NCBI GenBank assembly: GCA_002792995.1
Contig: PFPJ01000072.1
Coordinates: forward strand, 1 to 10,674
Direction of reading: 5' to 3'
DNA: 10,674 nucleotides
Origin: Candidatus Magasanikbacteria bacterium CG_4_10_14_0_2_um_filter_41_10
GTDB lineage: Bacteria > Patescibacteriota > Patescibacteriia > Magasanikbacterales > UBA922
Part shown: positions 4,846 to 10,674 of the stretch, piece by piece
Position numbering within the stretch: the first letter of the stretch is position 1
How the letters are laid out: each line of letters starts with the position of its first letter
The notes under the pieces: model-generated
The model's database searches: none
Seen by the model: the letters and a program-made list of their open reading frames with translations, nothing else
Told to the model about the DNA's origin: nothing
Translations under genes and position numbers: made by a program

Positions 4846-6411
4846 TCAAAAAAGCGGTTTCCCTGTCATTTCCTTTGGAGGCTTGATATCCATCATTTTC
4901 AAGAGTGTTGGTGCTACATCGGCGAGTCTACCGGTATGCATAGGTATACTCTTCTTTGTCTTTTTTATCAAGATACACGGAACAGGATTCGTTGTATGTT
5001 GTGTGAGAACACCTCCTGTTTTTGGGTTGATCATTTGCTCTGCATTCCCATGATCCGCCGTCAATAATACTTGGCCATCGTGAGAGAGGGTGATATCGAC
5101 AACCCGTTTTACCTGTGCATCCATAAACGAAACTGCTTTTTTTGCTGCAGTAAAATCGCCTGTGTGCCCCACCATATCAGCATTTGGGTAATTCACCGTT
5201 ACAAAATCATACGTCCCAGCATCGATATATTCTACAATGCGACCCGTAAGTTGTTTTGCATGCATTTCCGGTTGTTCTGCATAGGAATATTTTTTTGGGG
5301 ATTTGATAAGCTCTCGTACCTCACCATTGATAGGCGCGGGATATCCTCCATTAATAAAGTACGTCACATGTGCATACTTTTCTGTTTCAGAAATATACAG
5401 TTGTTGTCTCGCCTCCCCTATAGCTTTGGCAAGACTATGTTCTACATCAGGACTTGGAAACGCTGTGAGGATAAAATCAAGATCTGGTCCAAAATCTGTC
5501 ATGGCAACAAATCGCATATTTTTTGGGTATTTTTTTCGAACAAAAGCTCCAGGGTTTAACCCATCAAAATCTTTTTGAACAAATGCTTTAGTAATCTGAC
5601 GAGCTCTATCACTTCGTGCATTAAAAAAGAAGATAACATCGTTGTTTTGAATCGTTGCAAGGGGTTTTCCTTTTTCAGTAATAACCGTAGGACAGATATA
5701 TTCATCTGTTTCACCACGATTGTATGCTTCGGCAATAGCATCTTCAGCACTCGTCGCTGTACAATGTCCCTGCCCAAGCACCATGGTATTATACGCTGCC
5801 TCAGTTCTTTCCCATAGCTTCGCCCGATCCATTGCATAAAATCTGCCCATAATCGTTGCAATTTTTTCATCGCCTTTCATATGGTCTCGCAAAATCTTGA
5901 GAAACGAAATTGCTGAATGTGGTGGAGAATCACGGCCATCCGTAAATAAATGAAGATATACCTGTTTTTGTCCCTCTTCTCGAAAAAGTTTGAGTAATGC
6001 AAACAAATGCTCTGGATGCGCGTGAGCACTCTGACCATCGGTCATGAGACCCATCACATGCACAGCTGTTTTATATTTTTTGGTGTGATGAAGAGCATCG
6101 CGAAATGCTTGATTTTTGAAAAAAGTACCATCATGTATCGCATCTGAAATACGGACAATATCTTGCTCCACTACTCGTCCTGCACCGATGTTAAAATGCC
6201 CAGCTTCAGAATTCCCTTCTTGCTCAGGAAAAAGCCCCACATCTACTCCATGCGCGGTGAGTGTCGTAGACGCATATTTTTCCATATATGAAAAAATATT
6301 CGGAGCGGTCTTCTTTGTGATAGCATTGCCTGGCTCTGTTTCGTCAGCAAGACCAAACCCATCGAGAATCATGAGGACGGTTGGTGGATGTTTTGCTGGT
6401 ATGTGATTCAT
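4846..6411 (-). CDS. gpmI: Cofactor-independent phosphoglycerate mutase, copy B
   Basis: This is a second complete iPGM, 521 residues from the ATG at 6411. The metal motif ILDGFG includes Asp17, the catalytic serine is Ser68 in GNSEAGHFNIGAGR (66-79), and TDGRD is at 157-161. Further ligands are FNARSDRAR (263-271), TEKYAHVT (343-350), NADMVGHTG (410-418), TADHGN (451-456) and His472 in QHTTNPVP. All catalytic and metal residues are retained, so it appears functional. It differs from copy A at many positions, for example EGNSEAGHF against MGNSEVGHL and FNARSDR against FNFRPDR, and has its own indels, so this is not a recent duplication. An upstream ATG at 6441 would add MSFSAILLPT. I prefer 6411 because an extended -10 box lies between the two ATGs and family members begin close to the metal motif. 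It is first in the unit gpmI B, four-helix-bundle, gpmI A, behind the eno terminator. It ends in TGA. Confidence 0.94.
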   Translation of the reverse strand: MNHIPAKHPPTVLMILDGFGLADETEPGNAITKKTAPNIFSYMEKYASTTLTAHGVDVGLFPEQEGNSEAGHFNIGAGRVVEQDIVRISDAIHDGTFFKNQAFRDALHHTKKYKTAVHVMGLMTDGQSAHAHPEHLFALLKLFREEGQKQVYLHLFTDGRDSPPHSAISFLKILRDHMKGDEKIATIMGRFYAMDRAKLWERTEAAYNTMVLGQGHCTATSAEDAIAEAYNRGETDEYICPTVITEKGKPLATIQNNDVIFFFNARSDRARQITKAFVQKDFDGLNPGAFVRKKYPKNMRFVAMTDFGPDLDFILTAFPSPDVEHSLAKAIGEARQQLYISETEKYAHVTYFINGGYPAPINGEVRELIKSPKKYSYAEQPEMHAKQLTGRIVEYIDAGTYDFVTVNYPNADMVGHTGDFTAAKKAVSFMDAQVKRVVDITLSHDGQVLLTADHGNAEQMINPKTGGVLTQHTTNPVPCILIKKTKKSIPMHTGRLADVAPTLLKMMDIKPPKEMTGKPLF

Positions 6412-6421
6412 AGTGGGAAGT

Positions 6422-6430
6422 AGTATAGCA
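6422..6430 (-). promoter_or_regulatory. Extended -10 promoter for gpmI copy B
   Basis: The minus strand reads TGCTATACT, a TGn-extended -10 box with 5/6 hexamer matches, so a weak -35 (a T-run at 17 bp) may suffice. The predicted transcription start is near 6415, only about four bases before the ATG at 6411, implying an essentially leaderless mRNA and excluding the ATG at 6441 for transcripts from this promoter. Confidence 0.5.
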
Positions 6431-6443
6431 GAAAAAGACAATG

Positions 6444-6472
6444 AAAAAAAGGCAGAAATACTGCCTTTTTTT
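6444..6472. terminator. Intrinsic terminator after eno (symmetrical)
   Basis: AAAAAAAGGCAG (6444-6455) pairs perfectly with CTGCCTTTTTTT (6461-6472) around the loop AAATA. The T-run occurs on both strands, so it can end transcription either way. In context it ends the minus-strand eno transcript 20 bases after the stop codon. Confidence 0.85.
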
Positions 6473-6491
6473 GTATAATATTATATATTCA

Positions 6492-7745
6492 CTAAAACAA
6501 CTCATCTTCTATCTTCATCAATCGATTATACTTCTCTACTCGCTCTGAACGAGACATAGACCCAGTCTTGATATATTCCGCATTCACGGCAACAGAGAGA
6601 TCTGCGATGAAGGTGTCTGCCGTTTCTCCAGAACGATGAGATACGGATACTGCATATCCATGCTTTCGAGCAAGATAAATCGCATCAATTGTTTCCGACA
6701 ACGTGCCTATTTGATTGAGCTTGATGAGAACGGCATTGGCTACGTTCATGTCAATTCCCTTTTGAATACGTTCAGTATTCGTGACAAACAAATCATCCCC
6801 CACCACATCTACTTTTTTCCCCATTTTTTTTGTAGCAATTTTCCAATTGTCCCAATCATCTTCTGCGAGCGGATCTTCGATGAAAATAAACGGATATTTT
6901 CGAACCCACCCATCGATCGTACGAATTACTTTGTCTGCTGACCATCCAATATTTTGGCCAAGCATATAATACTTGCCACTTTTGTAAAATTCAGAGGCAG
7001 CAACATCCATGGCAAGCATCACATGTTGCCCAGGTTCAAAGCCTGCAATTCGGATCGCTTTCATAAGAAAGGTGATGGCTTGTTCGTTATCAGTAAACTC
7101 TGGGGCATAGCCTCCTTCATCTCCGACACCTGTGTTGTATTTTTTTTCTGAAAGAAGTTGCCCGAGTGTATGAAAAATTTGTGATCCCATGCGAACTCGT
7201 TCTTTGAAAAGTTTGTGTTTTGGCACAATCATAAACTCTTGTACTGACAGCCCATTATTTGCATGTCTTCCACCGTTGATTACATTCATCGTAGCGAGTG
7301 GCATTCTCCATTTTTTTTCTGGGAGTCTATATACAGCCCGAATATGCATATACAATGGTACATGCTTTGAAATAGCAGCCGCACGACAGGTAGCCAGAGA
7401 AACAGCCAAGATGGCATTTGCACCAAGTTTTTTCTTCTGAGATGTGCCATCGAGTGCAATCATTTTTTCATCAAGCGCTCGTTGCTTCATTGCATCAAAT
7501 CCTTTGAATTCTTTTGCAAAAATCGTGTTCACATGTTTGACTGCCTTGAGAACACCCTTTCCACCATATCGTTTTGCACCATCTCTCAATTCTACAGCCT
7601 CATGCGTTCCAGTAGAAGCACCACTAGGAACTGCAGCGACACCTACAGAGCCATCGGCGAGTATGACGGTTGCTTCTACTGTCGGATTTCCACGAGAATC
7701 AAGGATCTCTCTTCCAAAAATATTGACAATACTTGTTTTTTTCAT
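6492..7745 (-). CDS. eno: Enolase
   Basis: Enolase dehydrates 2-phosphoglycerate to phosphoenolpyruvate in the cytoplasm, usually as a magnesium-dependent dimer or octamer. The 417-residue product starts with MKKTSIVNIFGREILDSRGNP and has the flexible loop SGASTG (41-46), His161 and Glu170 in the next active-site segment, and GDEGG (208-212, Glu210). Metal ligands are Asp247 (MDVAASE), Glu290 (FIEDP) and Asp317 (GDD). The catalytic base is Lys342 (LIKLNQIGT), followed by SHRSGET (369-375) and Lys393 in IKTGSMSRSER. All key residues are present, and the length is slightly below the usual 420-435. The ATG at 7745 has no Shine-Dalgarno site but aligns with the family start. It stands between two terminators (7788-7816 and 6444-6472), so it is probably transcribed mainly as a single gene although it sits in the glycolytic block. 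Confidence 0.97.
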   Translation of the reverse strand: MKKTSIVNIFGREILDSRGNPTVEATVILADGSVGVAAVPSGASTGTHEAVELRDGAKRYGGKGVLKAVKHVNTIFAKEFKGFDAMKQRALDEKMIALDGTSQKKKLGANAILAVSLATCRAAAISKHVPLYMHIRAVYRLPEKKWRMPLATMNVINGGRHANNGLSVQEFMIVPKHKLFKERVRMGSQIFHTLGQLLSEKKYNTGVGDEGGYAPEFTDNEQAITFLMKAIRIAGFEPGQHVMLAMDVAASEFYKSGKYYMLGQNIGWSADKVIRTIDGWVRKYPFIFIEDPLAEDDWDNWKIATKKMGKKVDVVGDDLFVTNTERIQKGIDMNVANAVLIKLNQIGTLSETIDAIYLARKHGYAVSVSHRSGETADTFIADLSVAVNAEYIKTGSMSRSERVEKYNRLMKIEDELF

Positions 7746-7776
7746 AGATCAAACACAAAAATAGATATATAAAAAT

Positions 7777-7782
7777 AGTATA
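7777..7782 (-). promoter_or_regulatory. Possible -10 box of eno promoter
   Basis: The minus strand reads TATACT just after the SIMPL-gene terminator and 31 bases upstream of the eno ATG, giving a predicted leader of about 25 nt. No good -35 box is seen; the T-rich flank of the terminator occupies that position. Confidence 0.4.
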
Positions 7783-7787
7783 TACAA

Positions 7788-7816
7788 AAAGAAACCCCAT
7801 GCATAGGGGTTTCTTT
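7788..7816 (-). terminator. Intrinsic terminator after the SIMPL gene
   Basis: AAAGAAACCCC (7788-7798) and GGGGTTTCTTT (7806-7816) form a perfect 11-bp stem with a 7-nt loop, followed on the minus strand by a T-rich run. It begins 14 bases after the SIMPL-gene stop codon. Confidence 0.85.
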
Positions 7817-7830
7817 AGAACGCAGAGTTA

Positions 7831-8739
7831 TTATCTGATCTCAAATGTCACATTGACACTCATTTCTACATCAGTGCTTCCTGCTTGAACATCTGGGGAT
7901 GTATCGGCACCACCAAGACCGTAGGCAGCCTTATCGTACATGTACGCACCGGCATTGCCTACATCATATTCGCCATATGACACAATACTGACAATACGAA
8001 CACCAAGGGCTTGTGAGAGTGCTTGTGCTTTTTGGTATACTTTTTTAAGTGCTTCCATTCGTGCTTCTTCACGATAGACATCTTTGTCATCAATAGTAAA
8101 CTGTAACCCACTGACTGTATTTGCTCCTACATCTCCAGCAAGTGACAGTACGTGATTTGCCTTCGACAAATCACGAATCTTGATCGTCACACTCTGATTA
8201 ACTTCATACCCTTCGAGGACTCTTCCAGCATCTGACGTATAATTATACTGAGGATAAATATTATAATTTGATGTCTGCATATCAGCGCTTGGCACACCGA
8301 GCTCTGTCAACTTTGCTGTAAGTGTATTCATAACCTGCGTATTTGCTTCTTGTGCTTCGGCGACCGTCATACCTGTCGCTACCATACCAATAGTCGTCAT
8401 GGCGATGTCTGGCGTTGCCGTTACCTTTGCCGTAGCATCCAATGTAATAGTACGTTCAGTTCTGTCTGCCTGACCAATATGATAATATTCCTCGATGTTA
8501 TTGCGGATCAATGTCCCAAGCCAAAAGATGACATAGACCAAAAAAATTGCAAGAAGCGTAAAAAATATTTTTCGAGAAAACTCTCCTCCATGAAACAACG
8601 AACGCATTTCATGATGACATGCGTGATCATGTGGAGAACATGCTACTGGTGGAGAAGGTGGCATTGGGGGCGTCGGCGTCTGAGCCAACAGAGGAGAACT
8701 CTCTTTCGAAGTTCTCGTTGTTTTTTTGCTGACAGGCAT
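7831..8739 (-). CDS. Membrane-anchored SIMPL-domain (DUF541) protein
   Basis: This 302-residue protein has three parts. The N-terminal tail (1-55) is Ser/Thr/Pro-rich with a Cys/His cluster at 34-43 (CSPHDHACHH). One membrane helix follows at about 58-78 (IFFTLLAIFLVYVIFWLGTLI). A SIMPL domain then fills about 93-302, recognisable by RTITLDATAKVTATPDIA, the amphipathic stretch AQEANTQVMNTLTAKLTELGV, SADMQTSNYNIYPQY, GYEVNQSVTIKIRD, EEARMEALKKVYQKAQALSQ and the closing VEMSVNVTFEIR. SIMPL proteins (BP26/OMP28 and relatives) are mostly periplasmic or surface proteins that assemble into channel-like or ring oligomers, and their biochemical role is poorly known. The lysine and arginine residues before the helix suggest an inside N-terminus and an exposed SIMPL domain. 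The start is ATG at 8739; no Shine-Dalgarno site is seen. The gene sits inside the glycolytic block but has its own promoter and terminator, so no functional link to glycolysis follows from position alone. Confidence 0.88.
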   Translation of the reverse strand: MPVSKKTTRTSKESSPLLAQTPTPPMPPSPPVACSPHDHACHHEMRSLFHGGEFSRKIFFTLLAIFLVYVIFWLGTLIRNNIEEYYHIGQADRTERTITLDATAKVTATPDIAMTTIGMVATGMTVAEAQEANTQVMNTLTAKLTELGVPSADMQTSNYNIYPQYNYTSDAGRVLEGYEVNQSVTIKIRDLSKANHVLSLAGDVGANTVSGLQFTIDDKDVYREEARMEALKKVYQKAQALSQALGVRIVSIVSYGEYDVGNAGAYMYDKAAYGLGGADTSPDVQAGSTDVEMSVNVTFEIR

Positions 8740-8750
8740 ATGTAAGGGAA

Positions 8751-8826
8751 TTAGAAACTTGGAAAATGAAAATTAGAAATATCTTTTAGTAAAAATGATT
8801 TCTAATTTCTAGTTTCAAATTTCTAG
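8751..8826. repeat. Long imperfect palindrome between SIMPL gene and pgk
   Basis: The arms 8751-8780 and 8798-8826 are imperfect inverted copies around a 17-nt loop; the innermost 11 bases, AAATTAGAAAT and ATTTCTAATTT, pair perfectly. It is AT-rich and built from TTAGAAA/CTAGAAA-like units. Its right arm contains GTTTCAAATTT, also present at 4442-4452. With the promoter at 8831-8859, it would form most of the SIMPL mRNA leader. Confidence 0.65.
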
Positions 8827-8830
8827 TGGA

Positions 8831-8859
8831 AGTATACAACAAAAATTATTGACAAGCAA
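8831..8859 (-). promoter_or_regulatory. Candidate promoter for the SIMPL gene
   Basis: On the minus strand, TTGCTT (8854-8859) and TATACT (8831-8836) are spaced by 17 bp, matching the consensus at 3/6 and 5/6 positions. It abuts the pgk stop codon and predicts a start near 8824, at the outer edge of the palindrome at 8751-8826. Confidence 0.45.
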
Positions 8860-10059
8860 CTATTGATTCAGTGCATATATGCCAGGAAGAATTTCTCCAG
8901 CGAGAAATTCAAGCATAGCACCTCCACCAGTCGACACCAGATCAATATCGTCAGTCATACCAACCATGTCCATTGCTTGGAGTGTCTCTCCCCCACCAAT
9001 CACGCCGTATGCTTGTCCTTTTGATCGACTTGCCACAAGACGAGCGATGGTAAGCGTTGCGACATCATACGGTTTTTGTTCAAAAAATCCCATAGCCCCA
9101 TTCCACACAAGTGTTTTTGCATCTTTTATATATGTTGCATACAACCGAAGTGTCTCTGGACCTATATCAAAGATACCTTCCCCTTTTTTGCACACCTCAT
9201 GTGGTGTTTTCTTAATTTTTACCACTCGAACTTTTTTTCCATCTTTTGTTCCTACAACAACGTCGAGCGGCTTGATCACGTTTTTTCGTTTACAGTACGT
9301 CAGTGACGGAAGTTGAAAATTTTTATCGACAAGTGAATCTCCAATCTTGTATCCCTTTGCAAGAAGATAGGTATTTACAATGCCTCCCCCAATTAAAAGA
9401 GCGTCTGCTTTTTCTACAAGATTTTTCATCACAGGTATCTTTGTTTCCATTTTTGCGCCACCGAGGACCGCAACAAATGACCCTTTCGTATCATGCAATA
9501 CTCTTGTTAATCCTGCAATTTCTTTTGTAAGCAAAAGACCTGAGTATCCTTTTATATATTTTGGAATCCCTGATACCGATGCACTCGACCGGTGTGCGAC
9601 GGCAAAACCGTCGAGTACAAAAAGATCACCGAGAGTTGCTAATTCTTGACTGAGCGTTCCAGTATCTTTTGCTTCATCTTTTGCAAACCGCATGTTCTCC
9701 ATCATTGCTACTTGCCCGGGACGAAGGTTGTTTATTTCTTTCAGCAAGGAAACCTTTTTGGCATCAGTCAATCGCCAATTTTCTGTCTCAAGTTTTTTTA
9801 CTTTTTTCTTTAATAATTCTGATAGACGTTCTACCACAGGGTCAACCTTCAAAGAGGCAACAATCTTTCCATCCGGACGACCAATATGTGTCATCAACAC
9901 GACCTTTGCTCCTTTTTTCATGAGATACTGAATTGTTGGGAGAGATGCAAGAAGCCTTGAATCATCAAGCACCTTTTTCTTTTTGATAGGTACGTTAAAA
10001 TCGACGCGGACAAGGACGACCTTTCCAGCAAGATTGCGTGCTTTGGTGATTGACGTCAT
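8860..10059 (-). CDS. pgk: Phosphoglycerate kinase
   Basis: Pgk transfers the acyl phosphate of 1,3-bisphosphoglycerate to ADP, the first ATP-yielding step of glycolysis, in the cytoplasm. The 399-residue product has the full two-domain pattern. Substrate-binding elements are RVDFNVP (18-24), HIGRP (58-62) and ENMRF (121-125), then DGFAVAHRSSAS (150-161, family usually DAFGTAHRAHAS). Nucleotide-side elements are GGAKMETKI (200-208), WNGAMGFFE (319-327, usually WNGPMGVFE), GGGET (355-359) and STGGGAMLE (376-384, usually STGGGASLE). The differences are conservative variants at motif positions, and the core Arg, Asp, Lys and Gly residues are kept, so activity is expected. The ATG at 10059 lies nine bases after the gap stop codon, so gap and pgk are almost certainly co-transcribed in that order. 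No Shine-Dalgarno site is seen. Confidence 0.97.
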   Translation of the reverse strand: MTSITKARNLAGKVVLVRVDFNVPIKKKKVLDDSRLLASLPTIQYLMKKGAKVVLMTHIGRPDGKIVASLKVDPVVERLSELLKKKVKKLETENWRLTDAKKVSLLKEINNLRPGQVAMMENMRFAKDEAKDTGTLSQELATLGDLFVLDGFAVAHRSSASVSGIPKYIKGYSGLLLTKEIAGLTRVLHDTKGSFVAVLGGAKMETKIPVMKNLVEKADALLIGGGIVNTYLLAKGYKIGDSLVDKNFQLPSLTYCKRKNVIKPLDVVVGTKDGKKVRVVKIKKTPHEVCKKGEGIFDIGPETLRLYATYIKDAKTLVWNGAMGFFEQKPYDVATLTIARLVASRSKGQAYGVIGGGETLQAMDMVGMTDDIDLVSTGGGAMLEFLAGEILPGIYALNQ

Positions 10060-10068
10060 ATATCAATA

Positions 10069-10674
10069 TTACAATGTTTTTCCAACAATCTCTGCCATTT
10101 CTACCAACCGATTTGCATAGCCCCATTCATTGTCATACCACGCGACGACTTTCACAAGATTGCCACCAACAACACGGGTCAGCTCGAGGTCCGCAATAGA
10201 TGAATGGCTGTTGCCAATAAAATCTGAAGAAACAAGTGGTTCGTCTGTCACAGTAAAAATGCCTTGCCAATGTTTTTTCTTTGATGCAGCTTTCAGTGCT
10301 TTATTGACTTGTTCTACGGTCACATCTTTTTTGAGAACGAGGGTGATATCTGTGAGCGAGGCACTGATCGTGGGCACACGCACCGCGATTCCTTCAAACT
10401 TCTGCTCAAGTGATGGCACAACTTTTGCGGTAGCGACTGCTGCTCCAGTAGTTGTCGGTACCATATTTTGTGCCGCAGCGCGCGCACGACGCAAATCTTT
10501 GTGTGGGCCGTCTTGCAGATTTTGATCGGCAGTATACGAATGAATCGTGGTGAGCATTGCTTTTTCTATCCCAAATGCTTCTTCGAGAATAGCAACAACG
10601 GGAGCAGTACAGTTCGTTGTACACGATGCATTGTCGACAATCTTTTGTCCTGCATAACTTCCGCAGTTTACCCC
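10069..10674 (-). CDS. gap: Glyceraldehyde-3-phosphate dehydrogenase, C-terminal part (runs off right edge)
   Basis: GAPDH oxidises and phosphorylates glyceraldehyde 3-phosphate to 1,3-bisphosphoglycerate with reduction of NAD(P), directly upstream of Pgk in the pathway. The reading frame is open from the stop at 10069 to the window edge, giving the last 201 residues; the NAD-binding N-terminal domain (about 135-145 residues) is missing. The catalytic cysteine is in NASCTTNCTAP, with its codon at 10621-10623. It is followed by HSYTADQNLQDGPHKDLRRARAA interrupted only by normal family variation, the phosphate-binding NMVPTTTGAA, RVPTISASLTD and the terminal WYDNEWGYANRLVEM. These mark a class I bacterial GapA-type enzyme. 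Internal ATG codons, such as 10557, are not starts, since the catalytic cysteine lies upstream of them. It leads the gap-pgk pair. Confidence 0.97.
   Translation of the reverse strand, partial: GVNCGSYAGQKIVDNASCTTNCTAPVVAILEEAFGIEKAMLTTIHSYTADQNLQDGPHKDLRRARAAAQNMVPTTTGAAVATAKVVPSLEQKFEGIAVRVPTISASLTDITLVLKKDVTVEQVNKALKAASKKKHWQGIFTVTDEPLVSSDFIGNSHSSIADLELTRVVGGNLVKVVAWYDNEWGYANRLVEMAEIVGKTL

Noticed and set aside
4811..4849. TTG start at 4849 for the four-helix-bundle protein, overlapping the gpmI copy B stop
   Set aside because: The 13 extra residues are encoded by the flanking repeat and do not belong to the family; the ATG at 4810 gives the normal length.
5071..5559. 162-codon plus-strand open frame
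   Set aside because: Antisense shadow of gpmI copy B, with a cysteine-rich, low-complexity translation typical of such shadows.
8350..8745. 131-codon plus-strand open frame
   Set aside because: Antisense to the SIMPL gene; its composition simply mirrors the opposite strand.
8849..8854. Perfect TTGACA on the plus strand
   Set aside because: There is no plus-strand gene downstream; it lies at the end of pgk and is likely chance.
1..10674. CRISPR array, tRNA or rRNA genes, transposase
   Set aside because: No regularly spaced direct repeats, tRNA-like cloverleaf or T-loop motif, rRNA segment or transposase motif was noticed on reading both strands.

Overview
The window looks like a chromosomal segment of a small-genome bacterium, most likely a Candidate Phyla Radiation (Patescibacteria) lineage. 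This rests on the AT-rich codon choice of most genes, very short intergenic gaps, few Shine-Dalgarno sites, an S23-type four-helix-bundle gene bordered by short AT-rich repeats, and the gene content. TGA is used as a stop (ends of the genes at 849-1445 and 4846-6411), so the UGA-glycine code of Gracilibacteria/Absconditabacteria does not apply. No lineage more precise than this can be read from the sequence.

Layout, left to right. The N-terminal third of valyl-tRNA synthetase (valS, minus strand) runs off the left edge. A divergent intergenic region (619-848) carries a promoter candidate on each strand, a long stem-loop and a near-perfect ribosome binding site. These serve an unrecognised six-helix membrane protein (849-1445, plus) whose codon use is far more GC-rich than its neighbours and which is followed by an 11-bp GC hairpin. 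A dispersed-repeat-like hairpin (1555-1606) precedes a DHH-family phosphoesterase (1619-2770, plus) that lacks two expected metal ligands. A bidirectional terminator (2790-2834) separates it from the convergent minus-strand block.

The minus-strand block, read from right to left, is the lower-glycolysis cluster: gap (partial), pgk, a SIMPL-domain membrane-anchored protein, eno, a first cofactor-independent phosphoglycerate mutase, a four-helix-bundle protein, and a second, divergent cofactor-independent phosphoglycerate mutase. Together gap, pgk, gpmI and eno convert glyceraldehyde 3-phosphate to phosphoenolpyruvate, with ATP made at the Pgk step. The block is not one simple operon. Strong terminators follow the SIMPL gene (7788-7816) and eno (6444-6472), and promoter-like elements lie upstream of the SIMPL gene, eno and the first gpmI. 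The likely units are gap-pgk, SIMPL, eno, and gpmI-4HB-gpmI.

The points most worth a second look are the compositionally foreign membrane-protein module with its structured leader (697-1491), the two gpmI paralogs separated by a repeat-bordered four-helix-bundle cassette (4421-4839), the degenerate DHH active site, and the long palindrome in the predicted leader of the SIMPL gene (8751-8826). No CRISPR array, tRNA, rRNA or transposase gene was seen.
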